DNA of 17,448 nucleotides from Gammaproteobacteria bacterium UBA2955 (GTDB lineage: Bacteria; Pseudomonadota; Gammaproteobacteria; Pseudomonadales; Azotimanducaceae): contig DEBN01000127.1 in NCBI GenBank assembly GCA_002348825.1, positions 1 to 17,448 on the forward strand. The letters run 5' to 3'. Positions within the stretch are counted from its first letter, which is position 1. Every line of letters begins with the position of its first letter. The notes beneath the pieces were generated by a model. That model was not told the origin of the DNA. It did no database searches and saw only the letters and a list, made by a program, of their open reading frames with translations. Both the position numbers and the translations under genes were made by a program. This document shows, piece after piece, positions 1-6,405 of the stretch.

Positions 1-1020
1 CTCTAGCAGCCTAGCCCCTCGCAGGATATTTCCCAGCGCATAGTTACCCTCGTGGCAGGCGACTTCATAAAGCTTGCCATTACTGGGCGCCCAGGTGTAT
101 TCGCCTGCCCAGGGCCTTGACCACACGTCAGGATTGTCGACTTCAAATCTATAAAGGAGCGCGCCAGCAGGATTTCGACTAAAGTATTCTTTCACCCTGA
201 GATTCTCGTTTGCGCCAGAAAGCGCAGGGAATTGGCCGAAATTTGCTGTCTCTACTACTAAAGTACTGCCTTCCCAGTAACCAACTGAATGGCCTAGCCA
301 GCTGCTCGGCTGCTCAGGATTGCGCTTGCCGTTGATTCGGATAATTCGCGCATCGTGATTCATTTCCGTCAAGATCATCACGTGGCTAGGCGTTTGAACG
401 ATGCGCTTATGATTGTTGTATATGTTCGGCAGCATCGGTGGGCCGGCGGTCGATCTAGATCCGACGATGCAGCGCTCAGCCAAAGGACGCTGTTCTATAT
501 CGTCGTAAGGGCCCTTACCATCGGGATTCTCGAGCCACCAAGCCGTTCCGGTATTTTTGCTGGCTGCAAGATCCTGGGAACGCCATAACAGCCGCCATTG
601 TGCTTGCAACTGCGCCATCCTCTTCATTCCAAATTCAGTCATCGCGGGGATTCTTCCGTCGCTTGGGGATGTAAGGATTGACGTTCTGAAACGACCATTT
701 ATGTTCGCAGCGGTCTCGCCTACGTCGAGCCAAAACATGTTGTAGCCGCCTATTCTGCCTCCAGATTCTGGTGCAGAGCGGTTAGGGTCACTATCGGCGT
801 TTGCTCGCCGAACTCTGGCTGCAAATTGCGTTGCTATAGCGTTCGCTTCTTCAGGCGTGAGGAATAGCTTATCTCCATACATCTTGGGACGCTCAAGAGG
901 CGTAAGCGTCCCCACATCGTACATACCGGAAAGATCAGTCTCGGCTGAAGCGATTGCTGTTGCAGCTGCCGCCAAGAAGACGGCAATTATTAGTCGGACT
1001 ACTCGCATCCATAAAAACAT
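1..1020 (-). CDS. Secreted protein of unknown function, 3' end cut by window edge
   Basis: The frame is open from ATG at 1020 to the window edge: 340 codons, no stop. Residues 1-26 form a Sec signal peptide (Arg-containing start, hydrophobic core about 9-22, Ala-rich end with cleavage near ASA|ET), so export is expected. The middle contains GPPMLPNIYNNHKRIVQTP (about 193-211), HVMILTEMNHDARIIRI (213-229) and WLGHSVGYWEGSTLVVET (241-258). As I recall, this pattern marks a large family of secreted hypothetical proteins in Proteobacteria and Acidobacteria with no known activity. The last visible residues (ACHEGNYALGNILRGAR) resemble the family's end, so little is probably missing. ATG 1020 follows an in-frame TGA directly; an AGGG lies about 9 bases upstream. 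Arg AGA/AGG (10 of 27) and Ile ATA (6 of 17) are frequent here, unlike in the crotonase gene I compared. I assign no function. Confidence 0.8.
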   Translation of the reverse strand, partial: MFLWMRVVRLIIAVFLAAAATAIASAETDLSGMYDVGTLTPLERPKMYGDKLFLTPEEANAIATQFAARVRRANADSDPNRSAPESGGRIGGYNMFWLDVGETAANINGRFRTSILTSPSDGRIPAMTEFGMKRMAQLQAQWRLLWRSQDLAASKNTGTAWWLENPDGKGPYDDIEQRPLAERCIVGSRSTAGPPMLPNIYNNHKRIVQTPSHVMILTEMNHDARIIRINGKRNPEQPSSWLGHSVGYWEGSTLVVETANFGQFPALSGANENLRVKEYFSRNPAGALLYRFEVDNPDVWSRPWAGEYTWAPSNGKLYEVACHEGNYALGNILRGARLLE

Positions 1021-1267
1021 TCATATTTACCCTGAACCGAGTTTGTCACAACGTTCGGCAAATCTTATACCAGATGATCAACATTGAGGGTAAACCTTGA
1101 AAAACACTTTTACGCAACACGCCCTATTGGCATTACCCAGAGTGAGCCTGTTGCCCATGCAGTAGGATCACCGGCACGGATCGCGTTCGATATCAACTGG
1201 ACAAAGGGCCATGCTTGACCTCGCCGCTGCATAAGACCACTGCGTAAAAAACCAATACGCTCTCGAG
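1021..1267. other. Intergenic stretch, no gene seen
   Basis: This 247-base gap lies upstream of the secreted-protein gene and downstream of the metallophosphoesterase stop. No convincing coding frame, RNA gene or factor-independent terminator was seen. On the minus strand a TATAAG-like -10 near 1065-1070 could serve the 1020 start, but it has no good -35. A nine-base inverted repeat (TTTTACGCA near 1108-1116, complement at 1241-1249) and a short GCGTA/TACGC stem at 1242-1260 are present, both without clear meaning. Confidence 0.4.
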
Positions 1268-2008
1268 CTAACCCGCAGATTTCTTCGCTACAGAGCGGGC
1301 AAGGCTAACTGGCTGCCAACGGCCGTCAAAAGCAGAAGTATTATTCCATATGCGCCGATTCGATCGCTCATCTAAGCTGAAGCATCGCGTGCGGCAGACG
1401 CTTCCATCATCATTCAGGTTGACGCTTGAAAGCTCTCGGGAAAGCAGATCAAGGACTGTTACCCCAGCGTGCTGGCCCTTTAGCGTGCCAGCATTGACTA
1501 AATGGCAGTGTTTAAAATCAATCAGGGTACGAAAGTGCATATGCCCGTTGATAACGAAAGATGGCCCTTTTGGTTCTGCTAACCATTCGTCTAGTTCCTC
1601 GCTGCGGCGAATGGGAGTCGCTTCGGTACCCGGCCATACCTTCGCCATGTCATCTTCTGCAACACCATGGCATAAGCGCAATTCACCGCCCAAAGTCTCT
1701 AAGCGGACGATTTTAGGCAGGCGGCTAAGGAACTCTATGCCCTTCTCGCTGACCTGCGCTCGACACTGAGCATGGGCTACGTGACGTACGCTGTCGGTGA
1801 GTAACCAGCGGTCATGATTGCCTGAAACAGTATGAACTCGAGCGCTTTGCAGCGCTCGCCAACTTTGCTCAATACAGCCTCGCCCATCCGCCACATCGCC
1901 GGTACATACGATCGCGTCTACTGACTGCTGCTCTAACCAGTCCAACGCCCGTCGCAAACGCCCATGTTCGCTGTGAACATCGCCTATGATGCCGATTTTT
2001 TGAATCAC
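1268..2008 (-). CDS. Calcineurin-like metallophosphoesterase
   Basis: A 246-residue protein with the full dinuclear-metal signature of calcineurin-like phosphoesterases: GDVHSEHG (D10, H12), TGDVADG (D38), GNHD (N64, H65), CHG (H114) and GHMH (H156, H158). The family hydrolyses phosphomono- or phosphodiesters. Residues 1-185 cover the usual YfcE-like fold; the last 60 or so are an extension I do not recognise. There is no signal peptide, so it is probably cytoplasmic. The start is GTG at 2008: an in-frame TAA lies three codons upstream and no in-frame ATG precedes the motif. The ribosome binding site is weak. It lies 72 bases after the Old Yellow Enzyme gene on the same strand and is probably the last gene of that unit. 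The substrate cannot be deduced. Confidence 0.9.
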   Translation of the reverse strand: MIQKIGIIGDVHSEHGRLRRALDWLEQQSVDAIVCTGDVADGRGCIEQSWRALQSARVHTVSGNHDRWLLTDSVRHVAHAQCRAQVSEKGIEFLSRLPKIVRLETLGGELRLCHGVAEDDMAKVWPGTEATPIRRSEELDEWLAEPKGPSFVINGHMHFRTLIDFKHCHLVNAGTLKGQHAGVTVLDLLSRELSSVNLNDDGSVCRTRCFSLDERSNRRIWNNTSAFDGRWQPVSLARSVAKKSAG

Positions 2009-2080
2009 TGGGCTTCGTTACGCCTGTTGTAGAAACGACGGCCAACAGTACAAACTCCCGGGTGAATAGCATGTGAAGCC

Positions 2081-3157
2081 TCAGTCTGCCACGAAACCTT
2101 TCCAACCGTTCATGTATTCAATGAAGGTGTCACTGAGACCTTCGGCCGCCAAGTGCGCGCGACTTACCGGTAACGATGTGGGTTCGAACTGATCGTCATT
2201 CATTACCCGTCGGGGAAAATCGTGATGCAAAATGGCGCCACGACCAATAGTGACAAAGTCTACATCGGCAGTTAACACGTCTCGCACTTGCTCCGCGGTC
2301 ATGATTTTTCCCGCGACGGTTAAGAGCACATTCCCTCTCGGCAAATTCGCAAAATGGGACAATAACGAAGTACCTTGGTAGGCCTCTTCTTCCGGCAACT
2401 TAAACGAGTCCCACAGCGAAATATCGAGGAAATCGACTTCTCCACCCGCGATCAGCTGCTCGCATACACTTAAAGCTTCCGCCAACCTGATACCGAAACG
2501 TTCTGGTGATAGCCGCACGCCAAGTAAAAAATCAGAGCCGCAAGCCTGCCGCACGCCACCAACGATCTCAAACAGTATGCGCGCGCGGTTCTCTAAGGAA
2601 CCGCCGTATTCATCTTCTCTGCGGTTATACAGCTCGCTTAAGAACTGGCACAGCACGTAGCCGTGAGCGCCATGAATCTCGACACCGTCATAACCCGCCT
2701 GCTGGGCGCGCAAAGCGGCCGCAATAAAATCGTCACGCAGCTGTTTAACCTCTTCTAGGGTCAACGCTCTAGACCCGGTTTCTTCGTCGGCAGAAGGACA
2801 GACCGGGGTGGTCGCAATAAGTTCTGCGGGCGAGCGCATGCCAGCATGATGCAACTGCGCTACAGCCAGACTGTCTTGTGACTTTATCGCCGCCGCCAAA
2901 CGACGGTGGCCAGCTAGGTGATCGTCCGAAAAAATACCCAACTGACCGGGAAATCCCTGACCAGTCGCTTGCACGTGCGCAGCACAGGTCATGGTTAAAC
3001 CAAAATCCCCCTTGGCCCGAAGGGTAAGCCAATTAAACTCGTCGTCGGATAAAGTACCGTCTGCGTTACTCTGGCAATTTGTTAGCGGCGCTAACATGAA
3101 TCGATTTTTCATTCGCTTGCCGCAGGCAAATTCAATTTCTGCGTTTCCCAACCCCAC
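2081..3157 (-). CDS. Old Yellow Enzyme family NADH:flavin oxidoreductase
   Basis: A 358-residue FMN-dependent TIM-barrel ene-reductase, the usual length for single-domain OYE proteins. Seen are the N-terminal strand MLAPLTNCQS (21-30), QLHHAG (101-106), the substrate pair H162/H165 with proton-donor Tyr167 in HGAHGYVLCQFLS, the family signature NRREDEYGGSLENR (178-191) and the late phosphate-loop region VDFVTIGRGAI (299-309). The family reduces activated C=C bonds of enones, nitroalkenes or dienoyl compounds with NAD(P)H. There is no FeS-flavoprotein extension, so it is not a full 2,4-dienoyl-CoA reductase. The start is GTG at 3157, set by an AGGGAGAG ribosome binding site at 3163-3170 that overlaps the preceding gene's stop; the nearby ATG at 3162 is out of frame. 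The 11-base gap to the upstream secreted-protein gene indicates one operon. The physiological substrate is unknown. Confidence 0.93.
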   Translation of the reverse strand: MGLGNAEIEFACGKRMKNRFMLAPLTNCQSNADGTLSDDEFNWLTLRAKGDFGLTMTCAAHVQATGQGFPGQLGIFSDDHLAGHRRLAAAIKSQDSLAVAQLHHAGMRSPAELIATTPVCPSADEETGSRALTLEEVKQLRDDFIAAALRAQQAGYDGVEIHGAHGYVLCQFLSELYNRREDEYGGSLENRARILFEIVGGVRQACGSDFLLGVRLSPERFGIRLAEALSVCEQLIAGGEVDFLDISLWDSFKLPEEEAYQGTSLLSHFANLPRGNVLLTVAGKIMTAEQVRDVLTADVDFVTIGRGAILHHDFPRRVMNDDQFEPTSLPVSRAHLAAEGLSDTFIEYMNGWKGFVAD

Positions 3158-3168
3158 AACATCTCTCC

Positions 3169-3705
3169 CTAATTAATAACCTTTGCGCGTTTGCCTAAAA
3201 TTTCCACATTATCGCCCCAACATTTCGCTTTGCGCCCACCGTCAGCGCGAAAGCGCAGCAACAATTGCTTGAGGCTTCCCGGGTTTTTAATGCGGCCGGT
3301 GTTACTGTGCAAAGTGACCCCATCCGCCATAGCAGGTGTAACTGTCAACAGACTCTGCCAGCGCTCGCCGCCATTGCTGGAAACCTCGGCTTTACAGCTC
3401 TCGCCTTTTTTTAAGTCAAAAGCTGCCAGTTGCATGGTCATGTCAACCCGGGAATAACCCTCTACATCCACCGCCACTTGTGCATGGCGCTGCCGAGTCA
3501 AGTTCAGCGAGCGATTACCCTCGTATTCGGTAATCTTATTCTTACCCTTCCCGTCAAACAGCCAACCAGTAGCTTCGCCACTTTCAAAATTTTCTGCGAA
3601 CAGAACACTTTGCTCTGCAGCTATCGATGGTAGCGCTAGCGTCATCAACCCTACCAGCAGCGCTGATCTCGACCGGCGCTTCAGCGCACAAATATGTATT
3701 TTCAA
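3169..3705 (-). CDS. Small secreted protein, predicted beta-sandwich, unknown function
   Basis: A 178-residue protein with a clear Sec signal peptide: RRSR at 10-13, hydrophobic core about 14-24, cleavage after SIAA near residue 30. The mature part begins VLFAENFESGEATGW, a pattern typical of strands opening jelly-roll or galactose-binding-like domains. It continues with alternating strands, SSNGGERWQSLLTVTP (about 109-124) and FRADGGRKAKCWGDNVEI. Two Cys in the mature region (SCKAEV and KCWGD) could form a disulfide. No catalytic motif was recognised, so ligand binding is only a guess. The start is TTG at 3705: an AAGGAGG at 3713-3719 lies seven bases upstream and no ATG fits. It is first in a minus-strand operon with the OYE and metallophosphoesterase genes, an odd pairing of an exported protein with cytoplasmic enzymes. 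Confidence 0.82.
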   Translation of the reverse strand: MKIHICALKRRSRSALLVGLMTLALPSIAAEQSVLFAENFESGEATGWLFDGKGKNKITEYEGNRSLNLTRQRHAQVAVDVEGYSRVDMTMQLAAFDLKKGESCKAEVSSNGGERWQSLLTVTPAMADGVTLHSNTGRIKNPGSLKQLLLRFRADGGRKAKCWGDNVEILGKRAKVIN

Positions 3706-3712
3706 AACTCTT

Positions 3713-3719
3713 CCTCCTT
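3713..3719 (-). promoter_or_regulatory. Strong ribosome binding site fixing a TTG start
   Basis: On the minus strand the bases read AAGGAGG, a full match to the anti-Shine-Dalgarno core, with a seven-base spacer to TTG at 3703-3705. It decides this start over any ATG reading. Confidence 0.8.
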
Positions 3720-3721
3720 GG

Positions 3722-3750
3722 CGATGCGCAAACGAGTTTCACCGATGCGC
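3722..3750. repeat. Tandem 8-base direct repeat in the leader of the minus operon
   Basis: CGATGCGC occurs at 3722-3729 and again at 3743-3750, offset by exactly 21 bases (two helical turns). The second copy is flanked by TTCAC and GTGAA, forming an inverted repeat around it. It sits between a TATCAT candidate -10 (minus strand, 3755-3760) and the TTG start at 3705. It could bind a regulator, but eight bases can recur by chance. Confidence 0.35.
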
Positions 3751-3754
3751 GTGA

Positions 3755-3760
3755 ATGATA
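3755..3760 (-). promoter_or_regulatory. Candidate -10 element for the 3705-1268 operon
   Basis: The minus strand reads TATCAT, five of six to the sigma-70 -10 consensus, about 50 bases before the TTG start. No good -35 was found at 16-18 bases, so support is weak. Confidence 0.22.
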
Positions 3761-3880
3761 CAAATGTGGTTTCGGCGCGTTTAATTTGCAGCCGGCGCAG
3801 ATTAGCAGCCCGTGCACGAGCCAGGGTTCAATCACTGATTCTGCCGGTGCTTCGCGAAAATCTTGGCCGCCCTGCAGCCG

Positions 3881-3908
3881 CTCAGGCTTAAACCTTTAAG
3901 AGCCTGAG
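3881..3908. repeat. Eight-base perfect inverted repeat in a divergent intergenic region
   Basis: CTCAGGCT (3881-3888) and AGCCTGAG (3901-3908) are perfect complements around a 12-base centre, in which TAAA and TTTA can also pair. Neither strand has a T-run after the stem, and no upstream gene ends towards it, so it is not a normal terminator. It lies between the divergent secreted-protein and crotonase genes, so an operator or leader structure is more likely. No regulator is known from the sequence. Confidence 0.5.
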
Positions 3909-3987
3909 ACCGCAAGTCGGAAAAAAGAAAATCTCCCTCTATTGTTTACCTAGAGCTATAGTCAGCTAATTGAATTGAGAGCCTGCT

Positions 3988-4836
3988 ATGAGCCATCTAC
4001 TGTTTGATATTAAAGACCATATCGCCACTCTAACCTTCAATCAGCCAGAAAAGCGCAACGCGTACAGCTCCGAAATGGCTGTTAAGTTAACTCAATTTCT
4101 ACGTGAGTGTGACCGCAACCCAGACGTCAGGGTCGTTATCATCACCGGCGCGGGGGACGCATTTTGCGTCGGCTTAGACATGAACGATGTGCGCGAACGC
4201 GGTGAGCAAGGCCAAGCGGAAGACACCCAAGGCCACCCGTCCCAGCGCGTACTGCGCACCTATCCGTATCAGATATCAAAACCCGTTATTTGCGCCATCA
4301 ATGGCGCAGCCGGCGGCTTTGGCGCAGCATACCCTCTAACCTGCGATATTCGTCTCGCAGCCAATGAAGCAAACATCGCATTTTCATTCGTTAAATGGGG
4401 TCTGATCCCAGAAATGGGCGCAACCTGGTTGTTGCCAAGATTGATCGGTATTGAGAAGACGTCCGACCTATTTTTGACCGGGCGCAAAGTTTCTGGCGAA
4501 GAAGCCGCCAACATGGGTTTGGTACTGCGTGCCGTGCCACGAGCAGAGCTTATGCACGAGGCTCGCACACTGGCGGCGGAGATCGCCGAAGGTTCGTCAC
4601 CCACCGCAGTGTCCGTGGTGAAACGCATGACCTGGGGCCGAATGCAGGACGAAGGCGAACTCTATCGTGCTATCTACGAGGACGACGACGCGATCGCTTG
4701 GGCCATACACGGTCCTGACGCTGCCGAAGGCAACAAAGCCTTTTTTGAAAAGCGCCCGGCCAACTGGGTATCCGTTGACCCGGAAGCACTGCCCCACTTC
4801 GGTAAACGCAACGCTAACCCTTTCGGCAACGGTTAA
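3988..4836 (+). CDS. Enoyl-CoA hydratase/isomerase family protein (crotonase fold)
   Basis: A 282-residue crotonase-superfamily protein acting on acyl-CoA thioesters, without signal peptide. Oxyanion-hole segments are visible at GDAFCVGLDM (56-65) and AINGAAGGFGAAYPLTCDI (103-121). The catalytic loop reads FVKWGLIPEMGATWLLPRLIG (134-154): E142 occupies the place of the single catalytic Glu of delta3,delta2-enoyl-CoA isomerases, while the first hydratase Glu (QPE position of mitochondrial hydratase) is not conserved. Isomerase or another crotonase reaction is therefore at least as likely as hydration. The C-terminal 40 residues (about 240-282) follow the core and resemble the tail of many proteobacterial annotated hydratases. 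ATG 3988 has GAGAG upstream. It is transcribed alone, divergent from the OYE operon, and ends nine bases from the convergent sulfatase stop. Confidence 0.92.
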   Translation: MSHLLFDIKDHIATLTFNQPEKRNAYSSEMAVKLTQFLRECDRNPDVRVVIITGAGDAFCVGLDMNDVRERGEQGQAEDTQGHPSQRVLRTYPYQISKPVICAINGAAGGFGAAYPLTCDIRLAANEANIAFSFVKWGLIPEMGATWLLPRLIGIEKTSDLFLTGRKVSGEEAANMGLVLRAVPRAELMHEARTLAAEIAEGSSPTAVSVVKRMTWGRMQDEGELYRAIYEDDDAIAWAIHGPDAAEGNKAFFEKRPANWVSVDPEALPHFGKRNANPFGNG

Positions 4837-4845
4837 CCCCGAAGC

Positions 4846-6249
4846 TTAGCGCAGCAACGACCAATCCGGCTCTGACTCTGGATGACTTAACGGTCCATGC
4901 GCGTTGCGCACCACGCGGCGCTGTTCGTCCAACCAATGTTTCCAAGCCGTGCACGGCACCAACTCATCTTGGCGTCGCTGCTGATGCACATGCAGCATCT
5001 CCTCCAGCTGCGCCTGCACCCTATCGACCTGGCCAGCCATGTTATGCATTTGTAAGGGATCCTCGTACAGATCGTATAGCTCAACCCTGCCGCTGAGCCA
5101 CTTAGCGTAGGTGTATTGTTGGGTACGCACACCCCGCCATTCTGCACCATCCTGAAACCAGTCAAACCACTTGGAAAAATTCATGATAAAAGCGCTGTGA
5201 TCGTCGGCCGAGCGCCCCCACTCTGCGGACAGGTCCGTACCTTCAATACTGCGCGGAACCGGCAAACCCGCCAGCCCACAGAGAGTAGGAAAGAAATCCA
5301 CCATACTGGTTATGCGCTGACTTATGCCGGGCTCTATCACTCCTGGATAACGTAACAGCGCCGGTATGCGTATCGAATTTTCGTACGGGTTTTTCTTCGA
5401 CCAAGGATTCACGCCTTGGCCGCCGCCTTGTGTTCCGTGATCTGAGGCGAAAAGCAAGATGGTATTATCCGCTAAGCCTTTTTGTTCCAGATAATCTAAT
5501 AAGCGCCCCAACATATCATCCACCGCGAGGATCATCGCAAGATAGTGGCGATACATATCCAACGAGGCGCTTTGTAAGTGCTCGGGTACATTAGCGGGCA
5601 GATGTAAGGTCTTGGGCACACGTTCGTAACAATGATCCGGTGCGAACGAAAACGGCGTGTAGTGGGGTGGATGAGGGGACAAGAACAACAAAAACGGGTC
5701 TTCGCCGACGCTGTCCATAAACTCAAAACCGTAGTTGAGCAGTCCGTCGGTCTCGTAACCCTCCCAGCGTTCGTAGTTCCAGTCGTCTTTATGCACAAAG
5801 CCTTCGAAATAAACCATGTGCTGGTTGTAGGCACGCCAGTAGTCAAAGCCTAATCGGTCACGCCCCTCTGGCACCCAATCCGGATGCTGAGGCATCCGAT
5901 CCAAGGCCGGCCACAAGCCGGTGTGTAAATGCCATTTACCGACCCAAGCGGTTTTATAGCCGGCGCGACCAAACGCGTCACCGATAGAAATCTCCGAATG
6001 CCGAGTGCGCGTGGTATTGATCAAATGGCCAGTGGTTTGTGGATAGCGGCCAGTTAGCAGCATGGCTCGGGCTGGCGTACACACCGGGCAGTTGGAAATA
6101 GCGTTCTCCAAAATCAGACTATCCGCCGCCAAGCGATCGATGTTCGGCGTTTCGATTTGTTGCTCACCAAACAGCGGCAGCGATAACGCGCGCAATTGAT
6201 CGGGAAACAGCACTACGACGTTAGGCTGACTGTTTCGCTGTTGATTCAT
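4846..6249 (-). CDS. Sulfatase (formylglycine-dependent, S1-type alkaline-phosphatase fold)
   Basis: A 467-residue sulfatase. The N-terminal metal strand is VVVLFPDQLR (11-20, D17/Q18). The formylglycine motif is CTPARAMLLTGR (57-68), where C57 would be oxidised to formylglycine; the usual CxPSR Ser is Ala here, still within C-x-P-x-R. Other family residues seen are GKWHLH (104-109), SPHPPH (191-196), SDHGT (269-273) and K285/K286 before NPYENSIRIP. The family cleaves sulfate esters of sugars, choline or aryl alcohols. No signal peptide is visible, so the enzyme is probably cytoplasmic and would act on small imported sulfate esters. Maturation needs a formylglycine-generating enzyme or anSME, which is not in the window. 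ATG 6249 has GGGAGCAGGG directly upstream. It is convergent with the crotonase and divergent from the GH43 gene. Confidence 0.93.
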   Translation of the reverse strand: MNQQRNSQPNVVVLFPDQLRALSLPLFGEQQIETPNIDRLAADSLILENAISNCPVCTPARAMLLTGRYPQTTGHLINTTRTRHSEISIGDAFGRAGYKTAWVGKWHLHTGLWPALDRMPQHPDWVPEGRDRLGFDYWRAYNQHMVYFEGFVHKDDWNYERWEGYETDGLLNYGFEFMDSVGEDPFLLFLSPHPPHYTPFSFAPDHCYERVPKTLHLPANVPEHLQSASLDMYRHYLAMILAVDDMLGRLLDYLEQKGLADNTILLFASDHGTQGGGQGVNPWSKKNPYENSIRIPALLRYPGVIEPGISQRITSMVDFFPTLCGLAGLPVPRSIEGTDLSAEWGRSADDHSAFIMNFSKWFDWFQDGAEWRGVRTQQYTYAKWLSGRVELYDLYEDPLQMHNMAGQVDRVQAQLEEMLHVHQQRRQDELVPCTAWKHWLDEQRRVVRNAHGPLSHPESEPDWSLLR

Positions 6250-6405
6250 TCCCTGCTCCCCCGAGATCGATCAGATAAACGGCGCACCGAATTACATGGC
6301 GCGATTCATGGTTATATCGTACTTTGCGATTCAGCCCTACTGTCTGCGCGCAAAACTCGAAGTAGATAATTTGACAACATTCCGACGAATCATGGCCGTA
6401 ACTCG
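6250..6405. other. Divergent intergenic region, sulfatase and GH43 genes
   Basis: These 156 bases must hold promoters for both flanking genes. On the plus strand a TTGACA (6371-6376) and a GATAAT (6365-6370) are visible, but neither has a properly spaced partner. On the minus strand a TATAAC is seen near 6311-6316, also without a -35. No strong dyad beyond GATCGATC near 6266 was found. Confidence 0.35.

Noticed and set aside
355..1087. Three plus-strand open frames at the left edge
   Set aside because: They are antisense to a continuous 340-codon minus-strand frame with signal peptide and family motifs.
1108..1249. Inverted TTTTACGCA repeats flanking about 125 bases, considered as a small mobile element
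   Set aside because: Only nine bases match, no target-site duplication or coding content was seen.
1242..1260. GCGTA/TACGC stem with T-run on the minus strand after the metallophosphoesterase
   Set aside because: The T-run is in the loop, not after the stem, so it is not a factor-independent terminator.
3957..3962. TATAGT as -10 for the crotonase gene
   Set aside because: No -35 at proper spacing; the TTGTTT upstream is only about nine bases away.
4846..6249. Choline sulfatase (BetC) linked to the dimethylglycine-dehydrogenase-like gene
   Set aside because: The motif (CTPAR) and C-terminal region do not look like BetC, and no bet genes are present.
6371..6376. TTGACA, perfect -35 consensus before the GH43 gene
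   Set aside because: No acceptable -10 at 16-18 bases; the bases there read GGCCGT-like sequence.
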